Below, in pieces: positions 14,746 to 21,646 of a DNA stretch of 46,855 nucleotides (position 1 is its first letter; every line of letters starts with the position of its first letter). A program made the translations under genes and the position numbers. Source of the stretch: Nonomuraea sp. MG754425 (GTDB lineage Bacteria > Actinomycetota > Actinomycetes > Streptosporangiales > Streptosporangiaceae); the NCBI RefSeq assembly GCF_021699195.1, contig NZ_SSXE01000061.1, forward strand, positions 1-46,855, in the 5' to 3' direction. Under the pieces are notes generated by a model, which ran no database searches, was not told the origin of the DNA, and was given only the letters and a program-made list of their open reading frames with translations.

Positions 14746-16986
14746 ATGACCCAGCCGTTCGAACTGCCGGACTTCTACCTGCCGTATCCGGCCCGGCTCA
14801 ACCCGCATCTCGAAGAGGCCCGCGCGCACTCCAAGCGGTGGGCGCGCGACATGGGCATGCTCGAAGGCTCCGGCGTCTGGGCGGAGGCCGATCTCGACGC
14901 CCACGACTACGCGCTGCTGTGCGCCTACACCCATCCCGACTGCGACGGCGCCGAGCTCAGCCTGATCACCGACTGGTACGTGTGGGTGTTCTTCTTCGAC
15001 GATCACTTCCTGGAGGTCTTCAAGCGCACCGGCGACCTGCGGGGCGGTAAGGAGTACCTCGACCGGCTGGCCGGCTTCATGCCCATGGACTCCGACCTGA
15101 CCGTGCCCGAGCCGGTGAACCCGGTCGAGGCGGGCCTGGCCGACCTGTGGCCGCGTACGGTGCCCGGCATGTCGCCTGACTGGCGCGCCCGGTTCGCGGA
15201 GAGCACCCGCAACCTGCTGAACGAGTCGATGTGGGAGCTGGCCAACATCAACAGCGGCCGGGTGGCCAACCCGGTCGAGTACATCGAGATGCGCCGCAAG
15301 GTCGGCGGCGCGCCCTGGTCGGCGGGGCTCGTCGAGCACGCGGTGCGGGCCGAAGTACCGGCCAGGCTGGCGCGTACCCGGCCGATGCGGGTGCTGCGCG
15401 ACTCCTTCTCCGACGCCGTGCACCTGCGTAACGACCTGTTCTCCTACCAGCGCGAGGTCGGCGACGAGGGTGAGCTGAGCAACGGGGTGCTGGTGCTGGA
15501 GCGTTTCCTCGGGTGCGGCACGCAGGAGGCCGCGAACGCGGTCAACGACCTGCTGACCTCGCGGTTGCAGCAGTTCGAGCACACGACGGTCTTCGAGCTG
15601 GGGCCGCTGTTCGCGGCGCACGCCATCGACCCGGTCAGCGCGGCCGGGGTGCTGGCGTACGTGAAGGGGTTGCAGGACTGGCAGTCGGGCGGGCACGAGT
15701 GGCACATGCGCTCCAGCCGCTACATGAACGAGCGGGCCCGCTCCGGCCGGCCGCTCGGCATGCCGGCGCCGGTGGAGGTGCCGGGGGCCAAGCGGCTGCG
15801 CGGCCTGGCGCACGTGCCGTACCAGCGGGTGGGGCCGTCGCGGGTCCCCGAGCTGTACATGCCGTTCGACCTGAGGCTCTCGCCGCACCTGGACGCGGCC
15901 CGGCGCGACACCGTGGCCTGGTGCACGGCGATGGGCATGCTCGAACCGCAGCACGGCGTGGTGGGCTCGGCGGTGTGGGACGAGGCCAGGCTGATCGACA
16001 ACGACCTGCCGCTGTGCGCGGCCGGGCAGCACCCCGACGCCACGCCCGAGGAACTGAACGTGACCTCGTTCTGGCTGGCCTGGGGGACCTACAGCGACGA
16101 CTACTTCTCCGCCGTCTACGCCCGGTCGCGGAACCTGGCGGCGGCCACGCTGGCGGTGGCCAGGTTGGGGCAGTTCATGCCGCTCGACGGCACGCCCGCA
16201 CCGCAGCCGGCCAACGCGGTCGAGCGCGGGCTGGGGGACGTGTGGGCGCGCACGATCGGCCCGCTGCCGCCCGGCGACCGGCGCAGGCTGCGCACGGCGG
16301 TCGAGGAGATGCTGGAGGGCTGGTTGTGGAAGCTGGCCGCCGAGGTCGCCCGCCACATCCCCGACCCGGTCGACTGCGTGGAGATGCGCAGGACGGGCTT
16401 CGGCGCCCCGCTGACGACGATCCTGTCGCGGCTGCGCCGCCCCGAGAGCATCCCGGCCGCGTTCTACGACAGCGGGCCGGTGGTGGCGCTGCGGAACGCG
16501 CTGATCGACGCCGGGACGCTGCTCAACGACATGTTCTCCTACCAGAAGGAGGTCGAGTTCGCGGGCGAGGTGCACAACGGCGTCCTGGTGGTGCGCAGCT
16601 TCTTCGACTGCGACTACCCGACGGCGGTGAAGATCGTCAACGACCTGTGCGCCTCGCGGGTGCGGCAGTTCGAGCACATCGTCGAGCACGAGGTGCCGAT
16701 CGTCTGCGACGACCTCGGTCTCGACTCCGACGCGCGCCGCGACGTGGACGCGTTCGTGGCGGGGTTGCGTGACTGGCTGGCCGCGACCCTGAACTGGCAT
16801 CGGGGCTGCTTCCGCTACGACGAGGCGTCGCTGCTGCGTCACCACCGCCCGGCTCGGTGGCGGCTGGGCGGGCCGAGCGGGCTCGGCACCTCGGCCGCGA
16901 TCGTCGGCGCTACAGGGGCGCGTGGTGGACCTGGGGCTGGTAGAACCAGCCCATCATGCGCAGCAGCCTCCGCTGGTCCGGCGTGA
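14746..16986 (+). CDS. geoA: Geosmin synthase (bifunctional germacradienol/geosmin terpene cyclase)
   Basis: 746 residues with two class I terpene cyclase domains. N-domain: D85-D86-HFLE-90 and the metal-binding NDLFSYQRE (N229-E237), identical to the germacradienol synthase motifs. C-domain: DDYFS (451-455) and NDMFSYQKE (594-602), the geosmin-forming half. The N-domain cyclises FPP to germacradienol; the C-domain converts this to geosmin and acetone. Start chosen at the ATG at 14746 (MTQPFELPDFYLPYPARLNP), standard for the family. The conserved family end, GPSGLGTSAA, is at 709-718; the last 28 residues (from base ~16900) are low-complexity and overlap the opposing STAS gene. No disordered N-terminal cargo domain, unlike encapsulated 2-methylisoborneol synthases. 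Confidence 0.96.
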   Translation: MTQPFELPDFYLPYPARLNPHLEEARAHSKRWARDMGMLEGSGVWAEADLDAHDYALLCAYTHPDCDGAELSLITDWYVWVFFFDDHFLEVFKRTGDLRGGKEYLDRLAGFMPMDSDLTVPEPVNPVEAGLADLWPRTVPGMSPDWRARFAESTRNLLNESMWELANINSGRVANPVEYIEMRRKVGGAPWSAGLVEHAVRAEVPARLARTRPMRVLRDSFSDAVHLRNDLFSYQREVGDEGELSNGVLVLERFLGCGTQEAANAVNDLLTSRLQQFEHTTVFELGPLFAAHAIDPVSAAGVLAYVKGLQDWQSGGHEWHMRSSRYMNERARSGRPLGMPAPVEVPGAKRLRGLAHVPYQRVGPSRVPELYMPFDLRLSPHLDAARRDTVAWCTAMGMLEPQHGVVGSAVWDEARLIDNDLPLCAAGQHPDATPEELNVTSFWLAWGTYSDDYFSAVYARSRNLAAATLAVARLGQFMPLDGTPAPQPANAVERGLGDVWARTIGPLPPGDRRRLRTAVEEMLEGWLWKLAAEVARHIPDPVDCVEMRRTGFGAPLTTILSRLRRPESIPAAFYDSGPVVALRNALIDAGTLLNDMFSYQKEVEFAGEVHNGVLVVRSFFDCDYPTAVKIVNDLCASRVRQFEHIVEHEVPIVCDDLGLDSDARRDVDAFVAGLRDWLAATLNWHRGCFRYDEASLLRHHRPARWRLGGPSGLGTSAAIVGATGARGGPGAGRTSPSCAAASAGPA

Positions 16987-17251
16987 CGTTGTGCAGGCGG
17001 ATCCAGCGTTGTGAGGGCGGCAGGGTGGGCATGACGAGCACGCGCAGCCCGGAGACGTCGATGAAGGAGAGGGATCCGGTGTCGACCACGATGTAGGTGC
17101 CCTGTCGGCAGCTCGCCAGCGTGCTGGCCAGCGCGGGGCTGTTGGAGGCGTCGATCTCGCCGATGAGCGTGACGGCCGGTACCCCCGGCGTCGTCGCCAT
17201 CGTGATCGTCAGTTGCTCGTCCTGGTAGAGCAGCCGCTCCTGGACGCTCAT
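16910..17251 (-). CDS. STAS-domain anti-sigma-factor antagonist-like protein
   Basis: 113 residues from the ATG at 17251 (MSVQERLLYQ); a GTG at 17269 would add six residues and is possible. Core STAS pattern: LIGEIDASNSPALASTL, YIVVDTGSLSFIDVSGLRVLV, where the SFIDVSG serine is the usual phosphorylation position. Such proteins antagonise RsbW-type anti-sigma kinases. The C-terminal tail (LRMMGWFYQPQVHHAPL) is unlike the canonical domain. Its 3' end overlaps the tail of geoA by 77 nt on the opposite strand. The longer frame 16839-17309 in another register is a shadow. Confidence 0.75.
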   Translation of the reverse strand: MSVQERLLYQDEQLTITMATTPGVPAVTLIGEIDASNSPALASTLASCRQGTYIVVDTGSLSFIDVSGLRVLVMPTLPPSQRWIRLHNVTPDQRRLLRMMGWFYQPQVHHAPL

Positions 17252-17411
17252 GCTCCTCGCACCCCCCACACGCGCTCTGGGGGTCGTCTTGCCGGTCAGG
17301 GCCGGTCACCGCGGCGATTGACCCGAAAACAAGGCTACACGAGGGATGTATGGTGTTGTAATTTTCGTCGGGAAATGACCGAATTGCGGGGAAAATATGG
17401 CGGGCAGCGCT

Positions 17412-17474
17412 TTCCGAACAGGCCGGCCGTACCCGCGCCGGCTGCGGGCTTGACCGGCGCCGGCCTGTTCGGAA
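17412..17474. terminator. 16-bp perfect inverted repeat in a gene-free stretch
   Basis: The 364 bases between the STAS gene and the next gene (17252-17615) hold no credible coding frame. Within them TTCCGAACAGGCCGGC (17412-17427) pairs exactly with GCCGGCCTGTTCGGAA (17459-17474) around a 31-nt spacer. It lies about 140 nt beyond the stop of the minus-strand secreted-protein gene and is the likely end of that transcript. The AT-richer segment 17330-17400 should carry the STAS promoter, but no clear boxes are visible. Confidence 0.5.
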
Positions 17475-17615
17475 GAGGCGTTCTGCCGCGGGCGGGACGC
17501 GCGATGCTCAGGTCCGTCCTGGGGAGTGCTCCGGCAAGGTGCCGCCACGAGGGGTCGTGGCTACCGGGGCGCTCTCAGGCCGGACGCGGGCGGGCGTCGT
17601 CCCGCGCCGGACGGG

Positions 17616-17882
17616 TCAGTTGTTGTCGCCCACGTTCTCCAGGTTGCTGAGGAGACCGAGGTCGATGTCCTGCAGGTGCAGGGCCGAGATGACGTCGATG
17701 TACTTCACCGAGTCGTTGAGCGCGTCGTTCAGCAGCGTGGCGTCGTCCAGGAGGCTGAACTGGCTCAGGATCTGGCTGTGCTTGTTGAAGGCGTTGGGGC
17801 CGACGTCGGCGGAGGCGGCCGTGGCCGAGAACCCGAACAGGCAGCCCGCGATCGCTGCACCGGCCAGAATGCGACGGATCAT
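17616..17882 (-). CDS. Small secreted protein, paralogue A (88 residues)
   Basis: Signal peptide MIRRILAGAAIAGCLFGFSA with cleavage probably after ASA-25, leaving a ~63-residue mature chain rich in Leu, Asp and Asn (DVGPN at its start, LNDSVKYIDV in the middle, GDNN at the end). No cysteine in the mature part. It aligns without gaps to the protein at 19095-19361, 62 of 88 positions identical by my count. Good ribosome site AAGGAGAAG. Family not recognised: length and export recall actinobacterial surface proteins such as chaplins and rodlins, but their signature motifs are absent. Confidence 0.7.
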   Translation of the reverse strand: MIRRILAGAAIAGCLFGFSATAASADVGPNAFNKHSQILSQFSLLDDATLLNDALNDSVKYIDVISALHLQDIDLGLLSNLENVGDNN

Positions 17883-17961
17883 TTTTCTACTTCTCCTTCG
17901 TCGGAATCAGCGCGGGATGCGCTCGTCGTGAATCACTCGCACAGAGCTGCGGGATTCCATG

Positions 17962-17970
17962 AATAACAAT
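17962..17970 (-). promoter_or_regulatory. Conserved ATTGTTATT element upstream of paralogue A
   Basis: On the minus strand ATTGTTATT occurs 80 nt ahead of the start codon. The same 9-mer stands 74 nt ahead of paralogue B (19435-19443). In this GC-rich DNA the match suggests a shared promoter box or regulator site. Confidence 0.45.
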
Positions 17971-18060
17971 GTCGTGGGCTGTCGGCGGGCCGCAACCCGA
18001 GTGCGCTAAGTCAAAGTCAAATACCCGCCCGAATTTCTTGGTCACCGATTACCGCTGGTC

Positions 18061-18091
18061 CGGATACGTCCGAATGGCCCGGATTTGTCCG
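18061..18091. promoter_or_regulatory. Two CGGA-N4-TCCG palindromes upstream of the NlpC/P60 gene
   Basis: CGGATACGTCCG (18061-18072) and CGGATTTGTCCG (18080-18091) are inverted repeats whose centres are 19 bp apart, close to two helical turns. They lie in the 375-bp gap between paralogue A and the hydrolase. The geometry fits cooperative binding by a dimeric regulator. A perfect AAGGAGG follows at 18171-18177, placed oddly one base before an ATG-TAA. Confidence 0.45.
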
Positions 18092-18257
18092 GAGTGGCAT
18101 GACGGCACATTCTCAGCTTATGGCCATACGCACATCCCGCATCGCCAAAGGGCGTTTTATCCCCATAGAGAAGGAGGAATGTAAGCCACAGGACGACGGG
18201 GTTGCGCGCCGCGGCGAGTTCTCGGCGCGGACAGGTGCGGGGAGCGCTGAATATGCC

Positions 18258-18845
18258 ATGAATGGACTACGGCCACTGCTGCTAATAGCTCTCGCGCACG
18301 CGATTCTGAGCACACCGCATTCCGCCGCGACGACAGCGGTCAAAACCTGCCCGGGGCAGATGTGCCGGCCGATGCTGGCTCGATCGGCGGCCGGGGCCAT
18401 CGCGGCGCGGGCGGCCGTCGAGATGATCGGCGTCCCGTACTCGTGGGGCGGCGGCGGGGTGCGCGGGCCCGGGTACGGGATCGGGAAAGGCGCCAAGACC
18501 TGGGGCTTCGACTGCTCCGGCCTGAGCGAGTACGCGTGGGCGCGGGCCGGGGTGCTCATCGGCACCACCACCCAGGAGCAGTGGCGTGCGGGCATCCGCG
18601 TCGAGAAGGAGCAGATAGCACCCGGGGACCTGGTCTTCTACGACAACGACAGGAACAGCCCGGGGCCGGAGCACGTGGGTGTCGCGGTGGACGCGACGCA
18701 CATGGTGAACGCCCCTTACACGGGGCAGGCGGTCCGCGTGGAACCGCTGGACCGGCAGACGTTCATGGGGGCGGTACGGCCGAGCGAGAGCGCGGCCAAC
18801 CTCGATCCGCCCGCGTATTCCACGGGCGCGACAGGCAGGGGATGA
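18258..18845 (+). CDS. Secreted NlpC/P60 peptidoglycan hydrolase
   Basis: 195 residues from the ATG at 18258 (MNGLRPLLLIALAHAILS), chosen because it begins a signal peptide; an in-frame ATG at 18099 would bury that signal behind 53 residues. The catalytic NlpC/P60 core has Cys in FDCSGLSEYAW, His in EHVGVAVD, and Asn in MVNAPYTG as the third polar residue. It should cleave D-glutamyl-meso-DAP bonds in stem peptides outside the membrane. A Gly-rich insertion (GGGGVRGPGYGIGKG) precedes the catalytic Cys. It sits between the two paralogous secreted proteins, which are transcribed the other way. Confidence 0.85.
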   Translation: MNGLRPLLLIALAHAILSTPHSAATTAVKTCPGQMCRPMLARSAAGAIAARAAVEMIGVPYSWGGGGVRGPGYGIGKGAKTWGFDCSGLSEYAWARAGVLIGTTTQEQWRAGIRVEKEQIAPGDLVFYDNDRNSPGPEHVGVAVDATHMVNAPYTGQAVRVEPLDRQTFMGAVRPSESAANLDPPAYSTGATGRG

Positions 18846-18848
18846 ACT

Positions 18849-18871
18849 TCCCGGGGGCCGGCCCCGGGGGA
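18849..18871 (+). terminator. Terminator hairpin after the NlpC/P60 gene
   Basis: A G/C palindrome starting CCCGGGG and ending CCCCGGGGG begins 4 nt after the hydrolase stop and can form a very stable stem. No T-tract. The 249-bp gap to the next gene contains no coding frame. Confidence 0.55.
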
Positions 18872-18956
18872 CGAACGCCGCCACGCGACCCAGGTCGTCC
18901 TGCAGTGATCGACCTGGGCCGCGCGGCGCTTGGGGCTCGGTGCGCACTGAGCCCGA

Positions 18957-18981
18957 ACCGCGGATTCGCGAATTCCGCGGT
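18957..18981 (-). terminator. Terminator-like hairpin downstream of paralogue B
   Basis: ACCGCGGA (18957-18964) pairs with TCCGCGGT (18974-18981), and the loop itself contains the palindrome TTCGCGAA. It lies about 115 nt beyond the stop of the minus-strand gene at 19095. Confidence 0.45.
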
Positions 18982-19094
18982 CGTTGTTGCGGTTCACCTC
19001 AAGGCACCAGGAAGGGCGATCTTGGCCGGGCGGGCTCCCGTCATTGCCCGGAAGCCGCCGATCGTCTTTCCTGCCTACGCCACGCGAGGAGTCG

Positions 19095-19361
19095 TCAGTT
19101 GTTGTCGCCCGTGCCTTCCTCGTTGTTCAGGACGTGGGCGTCGATGTCGTTCAGGTGCAGCAGCGTGATGATGTCGATGTACTTGACCGAGTCGTTGAGG
19201 ACGTCGTTCAGAGCGGTCAGGTCGTCGAGGGCGCTGAGCTGGCTCAGGATGCTCTGCCCGCTGTTGTGCGGGTTGGGGCCGACGTCGGCGGAGGCTCCGG
19301 TGGCGGAGAAGCCGAAGGCGACGGCCGCGATTGCTGCACCGGCCAGAATGCGACGGATCAT
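19095..19361 (-). CDS. Small secreted protein, paralogue B (88 residues)
   Basis: Same architecture as paralogue A: signal peptide MIRRILAGAAIAAVAFGFSA, ASA cleavage site near 25, then a mature chain starting DVGPN and ending GDNN. Conserved central block LNDSVKYIDI; the variable parts are residues 31-37 and 75-84. Good ribosome site GGAGGAAAG. The longer in-frame start at 19643 runs through the promoter region and lacks a signal peptide. Paralogues A and B, both minus strand, flank the NlpC/P60 gene, suggesting duplication and a cell-surface role (inference). Confidence 0.7.
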   Translation of the reverse strand: MIRRILAGAAIAAVAFGFSATGASADVGPNPHNSGQSILSQLSALDDLTALNDVLNDSVKYIDIITLLHLNDIDAHVLNNEEGTGDNN

Positions 19362-19765
19362 GTTTTCTTTCCTCCATGGATCGGCGCGGAAAACCGGCGC
19401 CATAGTCGTTTGTGCAGGGCTGTGAGGTGCCGCAAATAACAATCGCGGCAGGCAGCGGAATCCGCAACTCAGAACGGCATCTTCGCGGTCCATGAGGAAC
19501 CCCGGTCTCTTGACACTGCGTTTTAACACCCGTGCACGGCGCACGACGCACGGACCAGGCCGACGGCCCGGCGGACCACATTCATTTGGCCAGAACCCGA
19601 GAATGGCGGCGTAATCGCCTACCGCCGTTTGGCGGACGATCACCCGAAACTTGGGAATCGCCGGTGCGCCTCCCGGCGTGCCCGGACGGCCGTCCTGAGG
19701 CCGATGTCCGGGCCGAACAAAGCAGCGAGATGGCCGCCGGAGTTCCGAGAAAGGAGGTGCTCGGG
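19362..19765. promoter_or_regulatory. 404-bp gene-free stretch with the paralogue B promoter element
   Basis: Contains the conserved ATTGTTATT element on the minus strand (19435-19443) and, at the other end, a perfect AAGGAGG (19751-19757) ahead of the next gene. Base composition is visibly lower in GC than the neighbouring genes. No frame here has coding-like third positions. I see nothing else I can name. Confidence 0.4.
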
Positions 19766-20086
19766 ATGCGACCGCGTATCCGCAAGACGATCGTGGTTAT
19801 CCACGTCATCGTGCCGGTCTCGCTGCTCGGTGAGGTGGGGGGGCCGGTCGTGCTGAATACGGTGGCGGCCCTGACAAAGGACCTGGCGCCGGCGCACGCG
19901 GCCTATCGCCTGATGCCGCTCCTGGTGTTCGCGGGCGGGATCCTCGCATTGACCACCGGCGTCCTGCCGGCCCCGACCCGCCATTGCGGCATTACCGGGT
20001 GGCGGCCGACATGGTGCCCGCGCCTGGCACGGAGTGGGACGCCGGGTTCGCCGCCAGGCAGGAGGCGGTACGCCGCACCCTGCTGA
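19766..20086 (+). pseudogene. Truncated DUF2269-like membrane protein
   Basis: Starts with a perfect ribosome site and ATG, MRPRIRKTIVVIHVIVPVSL, followed by a second membrane segment near LMPLLVFAGGILALTTGVL. This is the first half of a DUF2269-type integral membrane protein, normally about 150 residues with four helices. After TTGVL (base ~19966) the frame turns into Cys/Pro/Arg-rich non-membrane sequence and stops at residue 106. Third positions are coding-like only up to that point. Most likely a remnant cut by a deletion. Confidence 0.55.
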
Positions 20087-20154
20087 CCCACGAGCGACTG
20101 GTGGCCGTACTGCCTGCCCACGGCTCCGGCTTCATCCTGGCCACCGCCCGCTGA
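19975..20154 (+). pseudogene. C-terminal fragment of an unrelated gene
   Basis: In a different register from the preceding fragment, bases ~19975-20154 read RHYRVAADMVPAPGTEWD... to a TGA at 20152, with G/C at almost every third position, as in real genes here. A start at ATG 20011 would give only 47 residues. I do not recognise the parent family. It looks like the tail of a gene whose front was lost in the same event that truncated the DUF2269-like gene. Confidence 0.4.
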
Positions 20155-20259
20155 GCCGCAGGCGGGCACCGGATCAAAAGGGGCGCCGCGGGACGGGCGG
20201 GCAGGGTTGTGCGCAGGTGCCCGGTGGCGGGACCGGGCCGTCATGGAAGGATAGACGGC

Positions 20260-21606
20260 ATGGCAGAGATCGTCGGCGGGGGACGTCCGGTCAACGACGC
20301 CGAACGGCGCGTGATCGCGTATCTCCGTGACCACGCGCCCGCCGACTGGCTGCTGCTGCACAACGTCGAGGTGCCACGCGGCAACGACATCTTCGAGGTC
20401 GACCTGATCGTGCTCACCGGCCACGCGCTCGTGGTGGTCGACGTGAAGGGCACCCGGGGGCGCATCGAGGTGTCGGGCACGCGCTGGTTCCCGCCGCGCA
20501 GGGAGGCGTTCGGGTCGCCGGTGACCAAGCTGCGGGGCACCGCGAAGGCGCTCAAGGGGCTGCTGGTGTCCAGGGCCACCCAGCTCGAACGCGTCTACGT
20601 CGACAGCCTGGTCGTGCTCACCTCGCCCGACGCCTCGCTGGTCGACCCGGTGGGGCGCGACGCGGCCCACGTCACCGACCTGCCGGGGCTGCTGGCCACG
20701 CTGGGCGACGTCTCGCGGGTCAGGCGCGGGTGCAGCCCCGACGTCAGGCCGTACCTCACCGCGATCCTCGACGCGCTCAACCAGGCCGTGCGCCGCAGCA
20801 CCGCGCCGCCCAGGTTCGGCAACTGGGAGGTCGAGGAGCAACTCGGCGGCGACTCCAAGGTCACCGAATACCGCGCGTTCAACGCCACGCTGCCGGGCAG
20901 CGAGACCGTGCTGCTGCGGGTCTACCAGGCCGACCCGCTGGCCGACCACGAGTCGCGGGCGGCCGAGCGGCAGCGCATCGCCAACGCGTACCAGACGCTG
21001 GCCCGCATCCCGCCGCACCCGTGCGTGGTGCGCTCGCGCGACTTCTTCGCCATCGACGACGAGAGCCGGTTCGTGCTGGTGCTCGACGACGTGCACGGCG
21101 AGGCGCTGCACCTGGCGCTGGGCAAGGGCGCGCCGCTCGGCGTGATCCAGGACCTGCTGCGCGGGCTGGCGCACGCGCACGCCAACGGCGTGGTGCACCG
21201 GGCGCTCACCCCGGCCGCCGTGCTGGTCACCGACGGCGGCCACGCGGTGCTGACCGGCTTCGACTACGCCAAGCCGGGGCCGCGCAACTACACGGTGGCC
21301 CACGAACTGGGCAACGTGCTCGACGCCGCGTACGTGGCGCCCGAGTGCCACGAGCGCCCCGGCCAGATGACGACGGCCTCCGACGTGTACGCGGCCGGGG
21401 TCATCTCCTACCAGCTCCTGACCGGGCAGTTGCCGACCAGCGGCGACGCCCAGGGGCCCGAGGTGCCGGAGGTGGTGCGGCACATGCTCGACCACTCCCC
21501 CGCCAAGCGGCCCTCGGCGGCCGAGGCGCTCGACATGCTGCGGGCCGCGCCCGTCCAGGTGTCGCGGCTGCGGCGGTTCGTCCGCCGCATCGTGTCGCGG
21601 CCGTGA
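20260..21606 (+). CDS. NERD nuclease-like domain fused to a pseudokinase
   Basis: 448 residues. The N-terminal NERD domain (about 10-120) keeps the nuclease pattern: D48 in IFEVDLIVL and D61-V-K63 in VVVDVKG. The C-terminal part (about 185-430) has a protein-kinase fold, but the key residues are changed: glycine loop LGGDSK lacks GxGxxG, the VAIK lysine is R220, HRD reads HRA (313-315), and DFG reads GFD (333-335). It is therefore a likely pseudokinase. NERD-kinase pairs occur in PglW of phage-defence (Pgl/BREX) systems, but PglW is about three times longer and no partner genes are nearby. Start at ATG 20260 behind GGAAGG. Role unknown. Confidence 0.82.
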   Translation: MAEIVGGGRPVNDAERRVIAYLRDHAPADWLLLHNVEVPRGNDIFEVDLIVLTGHALVVVDVKGTRGRIEVSGTRWFPPRREAFGSPVTKLRGTAKALKGLLVSRATQLERVYVDSLVVLTSPDASLVDPVGRDAAHVTDLPGLLATLGDVSRVRRGCSPDVRPYLTAILDALNQAVRRSTAPPRFGNWEVEEQLGGDSKVTEYRAFNATLPGSETVLLRVYQADPLADHESRAAERQRIANAYQTLARIPPHPCVVRSRDFFAIDDESRFVLVLDDVHGEALHLALGKGAPLGVIQDLLRGLAHAHANGVVHRALTPAAVLVTDGGHAVLTGFDYAKPGPRNYTVAHELGNVLDAAYVAPECHERPGQMTTASDVYAAGVISYQLLTGQLPTSGDAQGPEVPEVVRHMLDHSPAKRPSAAEALDMLRAAPVQVSRLRRFVRRIVSRP

Positions 21607-21646
21607 TCGTCCGGCCGGGTGCCGGACGGCGCGCGGGCCACCCGGC

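Noticed and set aside
17885..18257. A c-di-AMP (ydaO) riboswitch ahead of the NlpC/P60 gene
   Set aside because: Such riboswitches often precede wall hydrolases in actinobacteria, but I could not find the conserved ydaO segments here.
17616..19361. Calling the two small secreted proteins chaplins or rodlins
   Set aside because: Size and export fit, but the chaplin GN-V-G core with paired cysteines and the rodlin signatures are absent.
20260..21606. Calling the NERD-kinase protein part of a BREX/Pgl phage-defence system
   Set aside because: It is far shorter than PglW, its kinase residues are lost, and no pglX, pglZ, brxC or similar gene is nearby.
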